From M30B19 sp041741535 (GTDB lineage: Bacteria > Planctomycetota > Planctomycetia > Pirellulales > Pirellulaceae), in contig JBGSJV010000022.1 in the NCBI GenBank assembly GCA_041741535.1, positions 1 through 64,000 of the forward strand: a DNA stretch of 64,000 bases, in the 5' to 3' direction. Below, piece by piece: positions 1 through 8,813 of this stretch (position 1 is the stretch's first letter; the number at the start of each line of letters is the position of its first letter). The notes under the pieces were generated by a model that was not told the DNA's origin, did no database searches, and was given only the letters and a program-made list of their open reading frames with translations. The translations under genes and the position numbers were made by a program.

Positions 1-342
1 ACTCCTGAGCTGGGGGAAAGAGCCAACAGCGACGACCAAAGCCGCCGCAACCACACTCAGGAGAAGAGAAAAAGTTTGACGCGGCAACCAACCCCGCGTA
101 GAATGCCGCCCAACCCGCCGCGATAGCGGCTTACTTGAACCTACCGATGCTCCGACATCCAAGAGAACCGACCCCGGAGTAATGTATTGCTGGAACAATT
201 GAGTTTGGTCGCGTTCGTAACTACCCAACAGGACCCGCAGTACCTTGCCGCCACTGGCCGGACTCCACCACCAGCCTCGTAAAGAGCCGCCCAATATTGG
301 AATTGAGAAAGGTCGTTCAACTGTCGCGGTCGCTGTCGTCAT
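1..342 (-). CDS. Partial protein with FkbM-methyltransferase-like N-terminus
   Basis: An open frame starts at an ATG at 342 and stays open for 114 codons to the left edge, so the C-terminus is missing. Residues about 30-70 (GGKVLRVLLGSYERDQ, then a short helix and PGSVLLDVGASVG) match the look of the N-terminal part of FkbM-type SAM-dependent methyltransferases, where a GxYE segment precedes the DVGAxxG loop that binds SAM. The Rossmann fold does not continue after that loop. Instead the frame gives basic residues and a strongly hydrophobic stretch (SLLLSVVAAALVVAVGSF) like a membrane anchor. The other two frames here do not restore a methyltransferase either. It could be a broken methyltransferase, an unusual fusion, or a shorter membrane protein starting further in. 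The product is uncertain. Confidence 0.4.
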   Translation of the reverse strand, partial: MTTATATVERPFSIPILGGSLRGWWWSPASGGKVLRVLLGSYERDQTQLFQQYITPGSVLLDVGASVGSSKPLSRRVGRHSTRGWLPRQTFSLLLSVVAAALVVAVGSFPQLRS

Positions 343-604
343 TGTTATGCATCCCACAGAAAAAAGGCAGTCATGTGGGCGATTACCACAATTGGTTCAA
401 TTCGGCAAGTGCAGTTTTAGACACGTCAGCAGTTTGCGACGTGACCCGACTTGGCCTCATGCTCCAACTTCCTACGAAGCCAAGGTGGCTAACGTCAAGT
501 CGCGATCTTCATCGCAACACCTCGCGACAAGCTCATCAAAACAACCGGCGCGGAAAGGCGAGGGTTTCTTGGTCGCAACCTTGAATGGTTCGCGAGCCAT
601 GGAT

Positions 605-1342
605 TCAATCGCAACGCTGCAACCACCACGCCTGGACCGAGATCTTATCAACGAACAGCAAATGGGGGTGCTCCGAAAAATCGAAGCTCCATGGTTCGCC
701 GATACTGTTCCGCTGGAAGTCACACATGGCTGGCGACAATCGCCACGGTTCGTGGTCGATCTCGCCGCGAAAAAGCTGCCCCTTCCCGTTTGCACTATAG
801 AGGCAATATCGAGCGGTCAGCCAATACTCGAGAGTCCCGGGTTGCGCCTCCAACGCTTCGCCCCGGGGTTCATAGCGGGCAGCGAAATTGGCCGTCGGTT
901 CGCCGCGGTGTGTCCGCTCACTGGTGTATTCGAAGCCCTGGCCCTGGGCCCGCAGCGACATTTTCGCGTCCATATATGGCAAATGAAACAACTTCCGAGC
1001 CGCTCGGACGGCCAACCAATTGGCAGCTTCCAGAGAAAAGAACCACACGCCAGGTTTTCCATCACGGATCACGTAGGTACGAAGATTCAACTCTGGGAAG
1101 CGGCTTAATCCAGGTATAGCGGGAGTCCCACGCGGTGCAACATCCGACATGAGAAATGGCACGACGGCGACCCAAGCGGTGCCATCATAGGTGTCCAACG
1201 TCAACCCTGCTGGTAACCAGCGAGCGACCTGTTCCGCCGGAACTCGCCAATGTGCGAACAACAACTGCGACCAAGTCATTCGCATGACCCAAGGAGATTT
1301 GGGCAACGGCCAAGTTCGATCCGTTCGTCTGTCAGTTCTCAT
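605..1342 (-). CDS. DUF2071 (YqjF-like) family protein
   Basis: A 245-residue soluble protein with the features of the DUF2071/YqjF family: an N-terminal WSQLLFAHWRVP segment followed by LPAGLTLDTYDGTAWVAVVPF, then SRFPELNLRTYV, and a late HEPWRL segment. Length is normal for the family. The biochemical role of DUF2071 proteins is not established; the fold resembles acetoacetate-decarboxylase-like beta barrels. The start used is the first ATG; a second possible ATG lies about 19 codons in, at the PWVMRMTW segment, and would give a more typical N-terminus. No signal peptide is visible. A 262-base spacer separates it from the partial gene downstream on the same strand. Confidence 0.75.
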   Translation of the reverse strand: MRTDRRTDRTWPLPKSPWVMRMTWSQLLFAHWRVPAEQVARWLPAGLTLDTYDGTAWVAVVPFLMSDVAPRGTPAIPGLSRFPELNLRTYVIRDGKPGVWFFSLEAANWLAVRAARKLFHLPYMDAKMSLRAQGQGFEYTSERTHRGEPTANFAARYEPRGEALEAQPGTLEYWLTARYCLYSANGKGQLFRGEIDHEPWRLSPAMCDFQRNSIGEPWSFDFSEHPHLLFVDKISVQAWWLQRCD

Positions 1343-1456
1343 GAGTATATGCCGCGGAAGATGGGGACACGCGTGACCATGTCATCATCGCCAAAAAACG
1401 GAAGATCGTGAACCAGGAACCCATCTCGATTTCTGAAATGAGCGCCTGGATTGTGC

Positions 1457-1462
1457 TACAAT
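1457..1462 (+). promoter_or_regulatory. Candidate -10 element TACAAT
   Basis: TACAAT sits 41 bases upstream of the ATG at 1504. The -35 region is weak. If real, it places the transcript start inside the longer open frame that begins at 1408 and so supports translation from 1504. Confidence 0.35.
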
Positions 1463-1503
1463 GGGGTTCGAAAGAATTTCCTGGGAGTATTTCTGGAGAT
1501 CCA

Positions 1504-4500
1504 ATGGCTCGCTTTACTCGTGTTCGACGAAGTTTCGGTCTGATGGTTCGTGCCTCGATCCATGGGGAAGCATTGCGGTTTGATTCGATGGCATTGTGGT
1601 GGACGAACCTCGGTCCATGTTGTTGTGGATTGACCTGTTTTCTTGTGGGGGCGATCGCGACGACATTGTTTGCGGCCGTTGATCCACTTCAAGAATCGAG
1701 CAACCTAAGCCTTGACGAAAAACTGGCGGCTCGCGCGCAAAAGCTGTTTGCCAAGGAGAACTTGGTGCCGTGGTGCATCGTGCCGTTTGATGCGGCCAAA
1801 CGGAACCCCGAACAGCGGGTTGCCATGCTGCGCGAACTTGGGCTTTCGCGCAGTGCTTACGATTGGCGCGACGAACACGTGGGCACCTTCGAGTCAGAAA
1901 TACTCGCGTATCGCGCCGGACAGATTCAGTTCTTCGCTTTCTGGGCCTGGCACGAACAGTCGGCAACTCTGTTCGAGCAATATCAACTTCAACCGCAATT
2001 TTGGATCATGGTCCCGGATCCCGGCGAGAGACCTCAAGCCGAACGAGTTGCGATGGCCGCCGACAACTTGTTGGAGTTGGCCAAGCGAACTCAAGAACTT
2101 GATTCACCACTAAGTCTCTACAATCATGGCGGCTGGAGCGGTCAACCGGAAAACATGATTGCTGTTTGTGATGAACTCCATCGACGTGGTTTCACCCACG
2201 TTGGGATTGCCTATAACTTTCATCATGCACACGATCGCATTTCTGATTGGCCGCAAATCTTTCCGCAGTTGAAACCTTATTTGCATTGCTTGAATCTAAA
2301 TGGAATGAACGACGACGCCCAGCCCAAGATCTTGGCCATCGGTGCTGGCCAACACGAACGCGCGATGATCCGCGTGATTTTGGAACACGATTACCAAGGT
2401 CCGATTGGTATTTTGGATCACCAAGAGCAGTTGGACAGCAAAATCGCTCTCGAAGCCAATCTCGAGGGACTGGCAAAGATCACGCAAGAACTCGTCGCCG
2501 AACAAGAACCCAAGCACGTGCCTTCACTGCTAGATGCCATTCCAGCCGAACCCAACCTTGCCTTCGCCGAACAACTCGCAGAACGCGCGATGCAATTGGG
2601 AAGCTCGACGCGAGGAGCACGAGTTTTTGCTGACCCCAAGTTCGCCTGCGTATCGTGTCATCAAGTCGATAAGGTTGGCGGTCAGGTGGGCCCACGTCTT
2701 ACTCAAACTACGACCAAACGAACCAGCGCGGAACTCGCGATGTCGGTGCTCTGGCCTCAGCATCAAGTGGACCCCACCTATTCCGTGTGGCAGGCCTTGA
2801 CGGTCGAGGGTGAAGTGCTGAGTGGCTATCGCCGCGAACTACCGGACCAACGACTTGGTTTCGCGAACACCGCGACCTTGGAAATGACGGAAGTAGCGGA
2901 GTCCGATTTGGAGGACCTCAAGGAGATTGGTTCGCCGATGCCCGATGGCTTGGCTCAATCCATGTCCAGTTTGCAACGTTTGGACCTATTGGCTTATCTT
3001 TACCAACTCCAAGGAGAGGGTTCGACTTACGCCGACTATTTGGCGGACGCGTATCAACGATCCCGCACCCATCAACTAAAGCCCGAGCCAACCGACGTTG
3101 CGCGACCACCGTTGATCCCAAGTCACTGGCCCAATTCGTCGCACTCGGTCAATCGCGATCGCATTTACGATTTTTATCAGAAACAAGCCGCGAAATATCG
3201 CCAGTCCGTGGTACCGCCCATGTTGTTGGGTTACTTCCATAGTCTCGACGGACCCAATACCGGTCATTGGGGCAATCAGGACGAAGCTTATTGGGCCAGC
3301 GGGCGTTGGAATCATACCGAGTTGGATGGCGTGCAAATGGGGGTCTTTCGCGGCGACGATGTGACCGTACCGCGCGGGATCTGTCTGCAGCTAGGCGATG
3401 AGAAACAGTTGTCGGTTTGTTTCGATCCGGATTCGCTGACGTATCCATTGCTGTGGAAGGATGGGTTCGTTTCATTTTCGTCGGTTCGCCACGGGTTCAT
3501 GGACGGATTGCGAATGGCCGGGCAAGTGGTCGACAAACAGATTGGCACTCCCCCCAGCGAACCACATCGCTACTTGGGCATGTACCGCGCCGGTCCGCGC
3601 GTGTTGTTCGCCTATCAGATTGGCGAGACCATTTTTCTAGATGCCCCATGGGTCGACGGCGACAAGTTCAGCCGCGTCGTTGCGCCGATCGATCAGCATC
3701 CACTGAGGGATTTGTTGCAAGGCAGCGAACCGCGTCACCCGGACGTCATGGAAACCAAGATCGAATTTGGTAGTGGCTCGCCTTATGCTATCGATACGAT
3801 CGCTCTGCCAGTCGACAACCCGTGGCGCGCCCTCCTGTTTTGTAGCGGCCATGGTTTCTTAGCAGACGGTTCCGCCTATGTTTGCACGATGCAAGGCGAT
3901 GTGTGGCATGTAAGTGGGATTTCTGGACCGCCCCAAGCGAACCAAACCGCAAAATGGCGTCGTTTCGCTTCAGGGTTGCACCAACCATTGGGGTTGGTCG
4001 TCGCGAACGACTTGGTCTACGTCATGTGTCGCGACCAATTGGTGGCTCTGCATGATCGAAACCGCGATGGCGAAGCGGATTTTTACCAATGTTTTTGCAA
4101 TGCCTTTGTGACCTCGCAAGGTGGTCACGATTTTATCTGCGGATTGGAACGTGATACGGCCGGTAACTTTTATACGGCCAGTAGTAATCAGGGGCTGCTG
4201 AAGATTTTAGCGGACGGCAAAACGGTTGAAGTTTTAGCGACCGGATTTCGCAATCCCGATGGGCTGGGCCTGTGGCCTGACGGAACGTTGACGGTTCCGT
4301 GTTCCGAGGGTGATTGGACGCCAGCGACCATGATTGCCGCTATCCCGCCCAAACATCCGACGACGGATCGTCGGCAAGAATCGCAGACACCGCCTCATTT
4401 TGGATATCCGGGACGCGCGGACGGCATCGTTCCCAATCTGCCTTGGTTGTATTTTCCCCGCGGGGTTGATAACTCGGCCGGCGGTCAAGTTTGGGTTGAC

Positions 4501-5640
4501 AGCGATCGCTGGGGACCGCTGCGAGATCAAGTCATCCATCTATCGTTTGGCGCTGGTTCGCACTTTTTGTTGTTGGCCGATCGCATCGAACAACCAAACA
4601 CGGAACCGCCAACGTGGGTTCAAGGCGCGGCCGTGCCATTGGTTGGCGATTTTCGTTCGGGTGTCCACCGCGGACGATTCAATCCTGCGGACGGTCAACT
4701 TTACGTCTCGGGCATGAGCGGTTGGGGCACCTATACTCCCGACGATGGTTGTTTTCAACGAGTTCGCTATACAGGCGATCCCGTGATTTTGCCAATCGGC
4801 ATCAAGATCTATGCGGATGGAATTTGGCTCAAGTTTCCTCAAGCCCTACCCGAGTCCGTTGAGGATGCTTCGGCTCACTTTGCTCAAGCTTGGAACTATC
4901 GATACAGCAGCAGCTATGGCTCGCCCGAGTTCTCTGTCACTCACCCCGACGTCCCGGGGCATGATTGGATGGCCATCACCGACGTTTCCGTGTCGACCTC
5001 ACGCGACGAACTGTTCGTGCAACTGCCGGATCTTCGAGCGGTCAATCAATTGCATCTCAATCTCGCGTTGACGGACGCCGCGCGAATCGATCCCGGTCAG
5101 ACAACCGATTTGTTTGTCACGATCCATCAACTGGCCGAGCCCTTCGATCGTTGGGCTGTACCCAACCATGGGGCAAAGTTGCTGACCCGGCATCCTATCT
5201 ACCGCGATCTCGAACAACAGCAACCGCAAATCCCCAATCCGTGGTCAAAGGTGCTCGCTACGACGAGGGAAATTGAAGTTGTGACGGGCGAAAATCTTTC
5301 CTATCAAACACCACAGATTGAAGTTGTGGCAGGAGAAACGATCAAGCTGACATTAAAGAATATCGATAGCGTGCCACACAACTGGGTTTTGTTGCAACCC
5401 GATTCGCTGGCTCGAGTCGGACAGTTAGCGAATCAATTGTTGGCTGATCCAGCGGCCGGACAAAAGCAGTACGTGCCGGAAACTTCGGACGTGATCTGCT
5501 ATACCGATGTGGTGCCTGCGGGACAGAGCTTTGCGATCTATTTCCAGGCCCCCGACAAGCCAGGTCGCTATCCGTTTCTCTGCACCTTCCCCGGGCATTG
5601 GATGGTCATGAACGGAGTTATGACGGTTAAGCAAAAGTAA
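1504..5640 (+). CDS. Giant exported TIM-barrel / c-type heme / DUF6797 / propeller / cupredoxin protein
   Basis: A 1378-residue protein. After a hydrophobic N-terminus come: a xylose-isomerase-like TIM barrel (about residues 60-340, with NHGGWSGQPENM and HHAHDRISDWP); a c-type heme site CVSCH at 382-386 in a short cytochrome-like domain; a DUF6797 domain (about 545-770, with GHWGNQDEAYW and VFRGDDVTVPRG); a sorbosone-dehydrogenase-like beta-propeller (about 775-1090); and a C-terminal cupredoxin. The cupredoxin has His1292, Cys1360, His1365 and Met1369, which is the Cys-x4-His-x3-Met spacing of azurin-type type 1 copper sites. The start at 1504 follows a GGAG; a second Met at 1588 gives an even cleaner signal peptide. 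It is probably exported and redox-active in sugar or polyol breakdown. Substrate and electron partner are unknown. It stands alone between two promoters. Confidence 0.85.
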   Translation: MARFTRVRRSFGLMVRASIHGEALRFDSMALWWTNLGPCCCGLTCFLVGAIATTLFAAVDPLQESSNLSLDEKLAARAQKLFAKENLVPWCIVPFDAAKRNPEQRVAMLRELGLSRSAYDWRDEHVGTFESEILAYRAGQIQFFAFWAWHEQSATLFEQYQLQPQFWIMVPDPGERPQAERVAMAADNLLELAKRTQELDSPLSLYNHGGWSGQPENMIAVCDELHRRGFTHVGIAYNFHHAHDRISDWPQIFPQLKPYLHCLNLNGMNDDAQPKILAIGAGQHERAMIRVILEHDYQGPIGILDHQEQLDSKIALEANLEGLAKITQELVAEQEPKHVPSLLDAIPAEPNLAFAEQLAERAMQLGSSTRGARVFADPKFACVSCHQVDKVGGQVGPRLTQTTTKRTSAELAMSVLWPQHQVDPTYSVWQALTVEGEVLSGYRRELPDQRLGFANTATLEMTEVAESDLEDLKEIGSPMPDGLAQSMSSLQRLDLLAYLYQLQGEGSTYADYLADAYQRSRTHQLKPEPTDVARPPLIPSHWPNSSHSVNRDRIYDFYQKQAAKYRQSVVPPMLLGYFHSLDGPNTGHWGNQDEAYWASGRWNHTELDGVQMGVFRGDDVTVPRGICLQLGDEKQLSVCFDPDSLTYPLLWKDGFVSFSSVRHGFMDGLRMAGQVVDKQIGTPPSEPHRYLGMYRAGPRVLFAYQIGETIFLDAPWVDGDKFSRVVAPIDQHPLRDLLQGSEPRHPDVMETKIEFGSGSPYAIDTIALPVDNPWRALLFCSGHGFLADGSAYVCTMQGDVWHVSGISGPPQANQTAKWRRFASGLHQPLGLVVANDLVYVMCRDQLVALHDRNRDGEADFYQCFCNAFVTSQGGHDFICGLERDTAGNFYTASSNQGLLKILADGKTVEVLATGFRNPDGLGLWPDGTLTVPCSEGDWTPATMIAAIPPKHPTTDRRQESQTPPHFGYPGRADGIVPNLPWLYFPRGVDNSAGGQVWVDSDRWGPLRDQVIHLSFGAGSHFLLLADRIEQPNTEPPTWVQGAAVPLVGDFRSGVHRGRFNPADGQLYVSGMSGWGTYTPDDGCFQRVRYTGDPVILPIGIKIYADGIWLKFPQALPESVEDASAHFAQAWNYRYSSSYGSPEFSVTHPDVPGHDWMAITDVSVSTSRDELFVQLPDLRAVNQLHLNLALTDAARIDPGQTTDLFVTIHQLAEPFDRWAVPNHGAKLLTRHPIYRDLEQQQPQIPNPWSKVLATTREIEVVTGENLSYQTPQIEVVAGETIKLTLKNIDSVPHNWVLLQPDSLARVGQLANQLLADPAAGQKQYVPETSDVICYTDVVPAGQSFAIYFQAPDKPGRYPFLCTFPGHWMVMNGVMTVKQK

Positions 5641-5706
5641 TGCACGGCTCCCGATCCACAATCGCACGGGCAACGATTTCAACATCGTTTCTGAACATCG
5701 AGGGGG

Positions 5707-5736
5707 TTAACATCAACTGGATTGCAGTGATACAAT
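5707..5736 (+). promoter_or_regulatory. Sigma-70-type promoter for the lipoprotein gene
   Basis: TTAACA at 5707-5712 and TACAAT at 5731-5736 are separated by 18 bases; five of six positions match the consensus in each box. It lies about 80 bases upstream of the ATG at 5818 and shows that the longer frame starting at 5737 is not the translated one. Confidence 0.5.
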
Positions 5737-5817
5737 TTGGTCAGACGCAACCAAGGTGAATTGGCCTGGTATACGTCGACGTTTTCCCAAATTCTAGGAA
5801 CGATAGGAAGTGCAAAG

Positions 5818-6324
5818 ATGATGTGGACGAGACTTCATTTGGTGGGGTTGACGGGGGCTGGTTTGCTGTTGGCCGGTTGTGAGGGCGCCGCGGTAGAGAT
5901 GGAGAAAAAGGCAAAAAGCGCAGCTGATAAGGCGAAAGTTGAAGCTGAAAAAGCGACAGAAGCCGCCAAAGAAACGGTCGACAAGGCCGTGGAAACAATG
6001 AAAGAACAGGGCAAAGAACTGGCTGCCAAAGGCAGTGAACTAGCTGGCCAATTGGGCGACCTGCTGGGACCGCTGAAGGAGAAATTCGCCGGGTTGGAGA
6101 GTTTGGTTGACAAACCAACGGAACTGAAGACCGCGGTTACCGAATTGCTCGGTTCGCTCGAGACACAGATGGCGACACTGCCGGTTCCGGAAGCCGTGAA
6201 GACTCAGCTAACGGCACTGAAGGAACAACTCACCAAGTTAGTCGAATATTTGGGTGGGAATGTGGACGCGGCCAAAATTCAAGAGTACTTGAAGACCATC
6301 AAGGAAATGGTGGGCGCAAAGTAG
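5818..6324 (+). CDS. Small Ala/Lys/Glu-rich lipoprotein
   Basis: A 168-residue protein with a lipoprotein signal peptide: MMWTRLHLVG, a hydrophobic core and the lipobox LLAGC, so the mature chain would begin at that Cys and be lipid-anchored. The rest is rich in Ala, Lys and Glu with heptad-like spacing (KAKSAADKAKVEAEK and onward), predicting a long amphipathic helix or coiled coil. A later part is rich in Leu, Thr and Pro. It resembles LEA-like or apolipoprotein-like helical envelope proteins only in composition. The start follows AGGAAG and gives the signal peptide at the very N-terminus. It is monocistronic: a promoter lies upstream and a strong terminator 40 bases downstream. No specific function can be assigned. 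Confidence 0.75.
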   Translation: MMWTRLHLVGLTGAGLLLAGCEGAAVEMEKKAKSAADKAKVEAEKATEAAKETVDKAVETMKEQGKELAAKGSELAGQLGDLLGPLKEKFAGLESLVDKPTELKTAVTELLGSLETQMATLPVPEAVKTQLTALKEQLTKLVEYLGGNVDAAKIQEYLKTIKEMVGAK

Positions 6325-6361
6325 CGTTCGTCTTTGATACCAAATCTTGAGATCAACGAAT

Positions 6362-6406
6362 CGCTCCCACTTCTGAGCATCACCGCTCGGAGTGGGAGCG
6401 TTTTTT
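6362..6406 (+). terminator. Rho-independent terminator after the lipoprotein gene
   Basis: A perfect 10-base stem (CGCTCCCACT at 6362-6371 with AGTGGGAGCG at 6391-6400) is followed directly by six T. It ends the lipoprotein transcript. Confidence 0.85.
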
Positions 6407-6482
6407 GTTGTGATCCCCGGAACCGGTCAACGCAGTCCATACGACGAAAGAACCGCACCGAAGCACCTGGGACAGGAGCCAC

Positions 6483-6518
6483 AAAAAAAGCTCGGTTTCA
6501 TCGCAATGAAACCGAGCT
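6483..6518 (-). terminator. Rho-independent terminator of rpsB-tsf
   Basis: A perfect 13-base stem (6489-6501 with 6506-6518) and a four-base loop. On the minus strand it is followed by a run of seven T (6483-6489 read in reverse). It lies 42 bases beyond the tsf stop codon. Confidence 0.88.
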
Positions 6519-6560
6519 TCCCAAATTTCAAACGCCCATCACCGAAAAAGCAGGCAATTG

Positions 6561-7538
6561 TTAGCCGACGGAGACTCGTTTGAACTCCACCAACTCGCCG
6601 CCAAATTCCTTAATCGCTTTTTCCACAGTCTTGGTTTCATCCAGGACGTAAAATTGGCTGAGCAAACAGCGTTCTTGATCCAGCAACGTATTGTCGGCGA
6701 TGAACCGCTCCAACTTGCCTGGCAAAATCTTATCCCAGATTTTTTCAGGCTTGCCTTCCGCGGCCAACTCGGCCTTGATTTCCGCTTCAACCTGGGCCAT
6801 TACTTCCGGTGTCATCTGACGACGGCTGGCAAATCGAGGCACATTCTTTAGTGGCTTGCCCAAACGCGCCCGATCTTCGTTTTCCGTAATGATCCGGCTG
6901 CGCAATGATTCGGCCTCTGTTTCGACAAATGCGGGGTCAAATTCGTCCGGAGTCATACCAACCGGATTCATCGCGGCGATGTGCATCGCCATCTTGCGAA
7001 AGAAGTCCGCTGCATCCGCTTTGCCGCAATCCTTGTACGAAACGACCACGCCAATTTTTGAACCGGCATGTATGTAGGAGGCTAGTTTCTCGCCCGTGAC
7101 CAAGAAGTAACCCGAAACTTCGACTTTCTCGCCAGTCTTTCCGGTTTGCTCGACCAATTTTTCCGCGACGGTCGCTCCGTCCATTGGCAATGCCAACAAG
7201 TCTTCGCGAGTCGCTGGTTTTCCGGCCATGGCAACCGCGGCCACTTGGTTGACGAAATCGATGAACAATTCGTTCTTTGCGACAAAGTCGGTTTCGCAGC
7301 CAATGCCTAAAATAATGCCTTCGTTGGCACTTGCGTTCAAGACGGCGACGACAACACCTTCCGTTGTCGCCCGGTCGGCGCGTTTGGCAGCCACCTTTTG
7401 TCCCTTCTTGCGAAGGATTTCGATTGCGCCGTCAAAATCACCGCCGGATTCCTGCAGGGCTTCCTTGCAGTCCATCATACCGGCCCCAGTTATTTTGCGG
7501 AGATCGCTGACGTGTTTCGCTGAAATCGTTGCTGTCAT
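6561..7538 (-). CDS. tsf: Translation elongation factor Ts
   Basis: A 325-residue EF-Ts, the cytoplasmic guanine nucleotide exchange factor of EF-Tu. The N-terminal UBA-like domain carries the family signature (VSDLRKITGAGMMDCKEAL), followed by the RADRATTEG segment and the dimerisation core with GCETDFVAKNELF, which contains the TDFV motif that contacts EF-Tu. It is longer than the E. coli protein (283 residues); the additional length is mostly in the C-terminal third, where MTPEVMAQVEAEIKAEL leads into the usual EF-Ts C-terminal module. The ATG follows GAGGAA. It sits downstream of rpsB in the classical order, with a terminator-like hairpin between them and a strong terminator after it. Confidence 0.97.
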   Translation of the reverse strand: MTATISAKHVSDLRKITGAGMMDCKEALQESGGDFDGAIEILRKKGQKVAAKRADRATTEGVVVAVLNASANEGIILGIGCETDFVAKNELFIDFVNQVAAVAMAGKPATREDLLALPMDGATVAEKLVEQTGKTGEKVEVSGYFLVTGEKLASYIHAGSKIGVVVSYKDCGKADAADFFRKMAMHIAAMNPVGMTPDEFDPAFVETEAESLRSRIITENEDRARLGKPLKNVPRFASRRQMTPEVMAQVEAEIKAELAAEGKPEKIWDKILPGKLERFIADNTLLDQERCLLSQFYVLDETKTVEKAIKEFGGELVEFKRVSVG

Positions 7539-7558
7539 GAGTTCCTCTTTTCCTAAAT

Positions 7559-7594
7559 AAAAACGGCCAATGGTGTAGACACAAGATTGGCCGT
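7559..7594 (-). terminator. Terminator-like hairpin in the rpsB-tsf spacer
   Basis: On the minus strand, ACGGCCAAT (7594-7586) and ATTGGCCGT (7571-7563) form a perfect 9-base stem around a 14-base loop, followed by TTTTTATTTA. It lies between the rpsB stop and the tsf start, so it should act as an attenuator that lowers tsf relative to rpsB, or as a processing barrier. Confidence 0.6.
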
Positions 7595-7655
7595 CCGGTT
7601 CAGTCGGAACGCACTCGCCCTCCGACCACTCGATAAATCAAATGCTGACCACGCA

Positions 7656-8411
7656 CTATCGCGAGGATTCGGCAACCGCTTTCGACTTCGATGGCGCCGA
7701 ATCATTGCCTTCGTGCTTTTGGGTTAGATCTTTCGAACCCGAAATCACAGCATCGGCCAAGTGCGACAGAATCAACTCGATCGAACGAATACCGTCGTCG
7801 TTACCCGGAATTGGAAGATCAACCAACTTCGGATCGCAGTCCGTGTCGATCAACGCCACCGTGGTGATCCCCAATGCCCTCGCTTCCATCAGCGTGTTCT
7901 TTTCCTTCTTGGGATCGACGATCACAATGGCACCCGGCAGGCGATTGAGCTTGCGCAAACCATTCAAGTTGCGATACATCTTACGGTACTCGCGATTCAA
8001 CGAAGACTGCATCTTCTTCGAATAGTCCTTGATTTTTTCTCCACTGCGAATGTCTTCCAACTCTTCCAGGCGACCCATCCGCGAAAAAATCGTGCGGAAG
8101 TTGGTCAACGTTCCACCCAGCCAACGCTGATTTACAAAGGGCATGCCACATCGGGTCGCTTCTTGATCGATCACGTCCGACGCCTGTCGCTTGGTTCCGA
8201 CAAATAGCACCAAACTTCCACCCGAGGCGATCTTGGCCAAAAACTTCTTCGCCCGCAACAAACCGCGAACCGTTTCCCGAATATCAATGATGTGAATCTG
8301 ATTCTTCCGTCCATAAATGAACGGGGCCATTTTCGGGTTCCAGCGACTCGCGCGGTGACCGTAGTGAACGCCACACTCGATCAATTGACTTAACAGTTCT
8401 TTTGCATCCAT
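7656..8411 (-). CDS. rpsB: 30S ribosomal protein S2
   Basis: A 251-residue S2, bound at the head-body hinge of the small subunit. Family features are present in order: the start MDAKELLSQLIECGVHYGH, WNPKMAPFIYG, VLFVGTKRQA, VNQRWLGGTLTNF and ALIDTDCDP. The frame is open 42 codons further upstream (to 8537), but that part has no family similarity; the ATG at 8411 gives the standard S2 N-terminus. The C-terminus ends in a short charged tail. rpsB is the first gene of an rpsB-tsf unit. It lies on the same strand as the ribosomal operon upstream, but a convergent peptidase gene and a bidirectional terminator separate the two. Confidence 0.97.
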   Translation of the reverse strand: MDAKELLSQLIECGVHYGHRASRWNPKMAPFIYGRKNQIHIIDIRETVRGLLRAKKFLAKIASGGSLVLFVGTKRQASDVIDQEATRCGMPFVNQRWLGGTLTNFRTIFSRMGRLEELEDIRSGEKIKDYSKKMQSSLNREYRKMYRNLNGLRKLNRLPGAIVIVDPKKEKNTLMEARALGITTVALIDTDCDPKLVDLPIPGNDDGIRSIELILSHLADAVISGSKDLTQKHEGNDSAPSKSKAVAESSR

Positions 8412-8813
8412 CGAAAGTCCAGTCTTTCTTGTTGATGATCGACCATGGATCTTGACCAAAAAACTCGATGTTTCCGGGCAAGCCCGCGCAACCGTTGGTT
8501 GCACGGCGATCCTTCCTAGCCGTCGTGCCAAGTTCACACGACGTCCGAGAATCGCAAGGTTTTCAGCAACTATTTGGGGGTACAGTCCCGCTCGGGACTA
8601 ATTCTATCTGCCGACGAATACAGCTCCGCCGACCCGATTTCAAGCCGAAAGAGTAGCAGCTTCGCCTCGAACCGTCAACCGGCAAGCTGCTCTGGAATTC
8701 GCCCCGCATTTTTGGTATGTCACTTCTCCACGTGCGATTCGGCACGAATCCCTCCCACTATTTTCGAGTTCAACTTCATGCCTCTGCACGACCCATTTCG
8801 TTACCCATCCCCC

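Noticed and set aside
245..1108. 287-codon plus-strand open frame
   Set aside because: It lies opposite the DUF2071 gene and the partial left-edge gene, has no family similarity and starts with TTG.
8584..8599. AGTCCCG/CGGGACT inverted repeat between rpsB and the M48 gene
   Set aside because: A seven-base stem with a two-base gap; it could be an operator but nothing else supports this.
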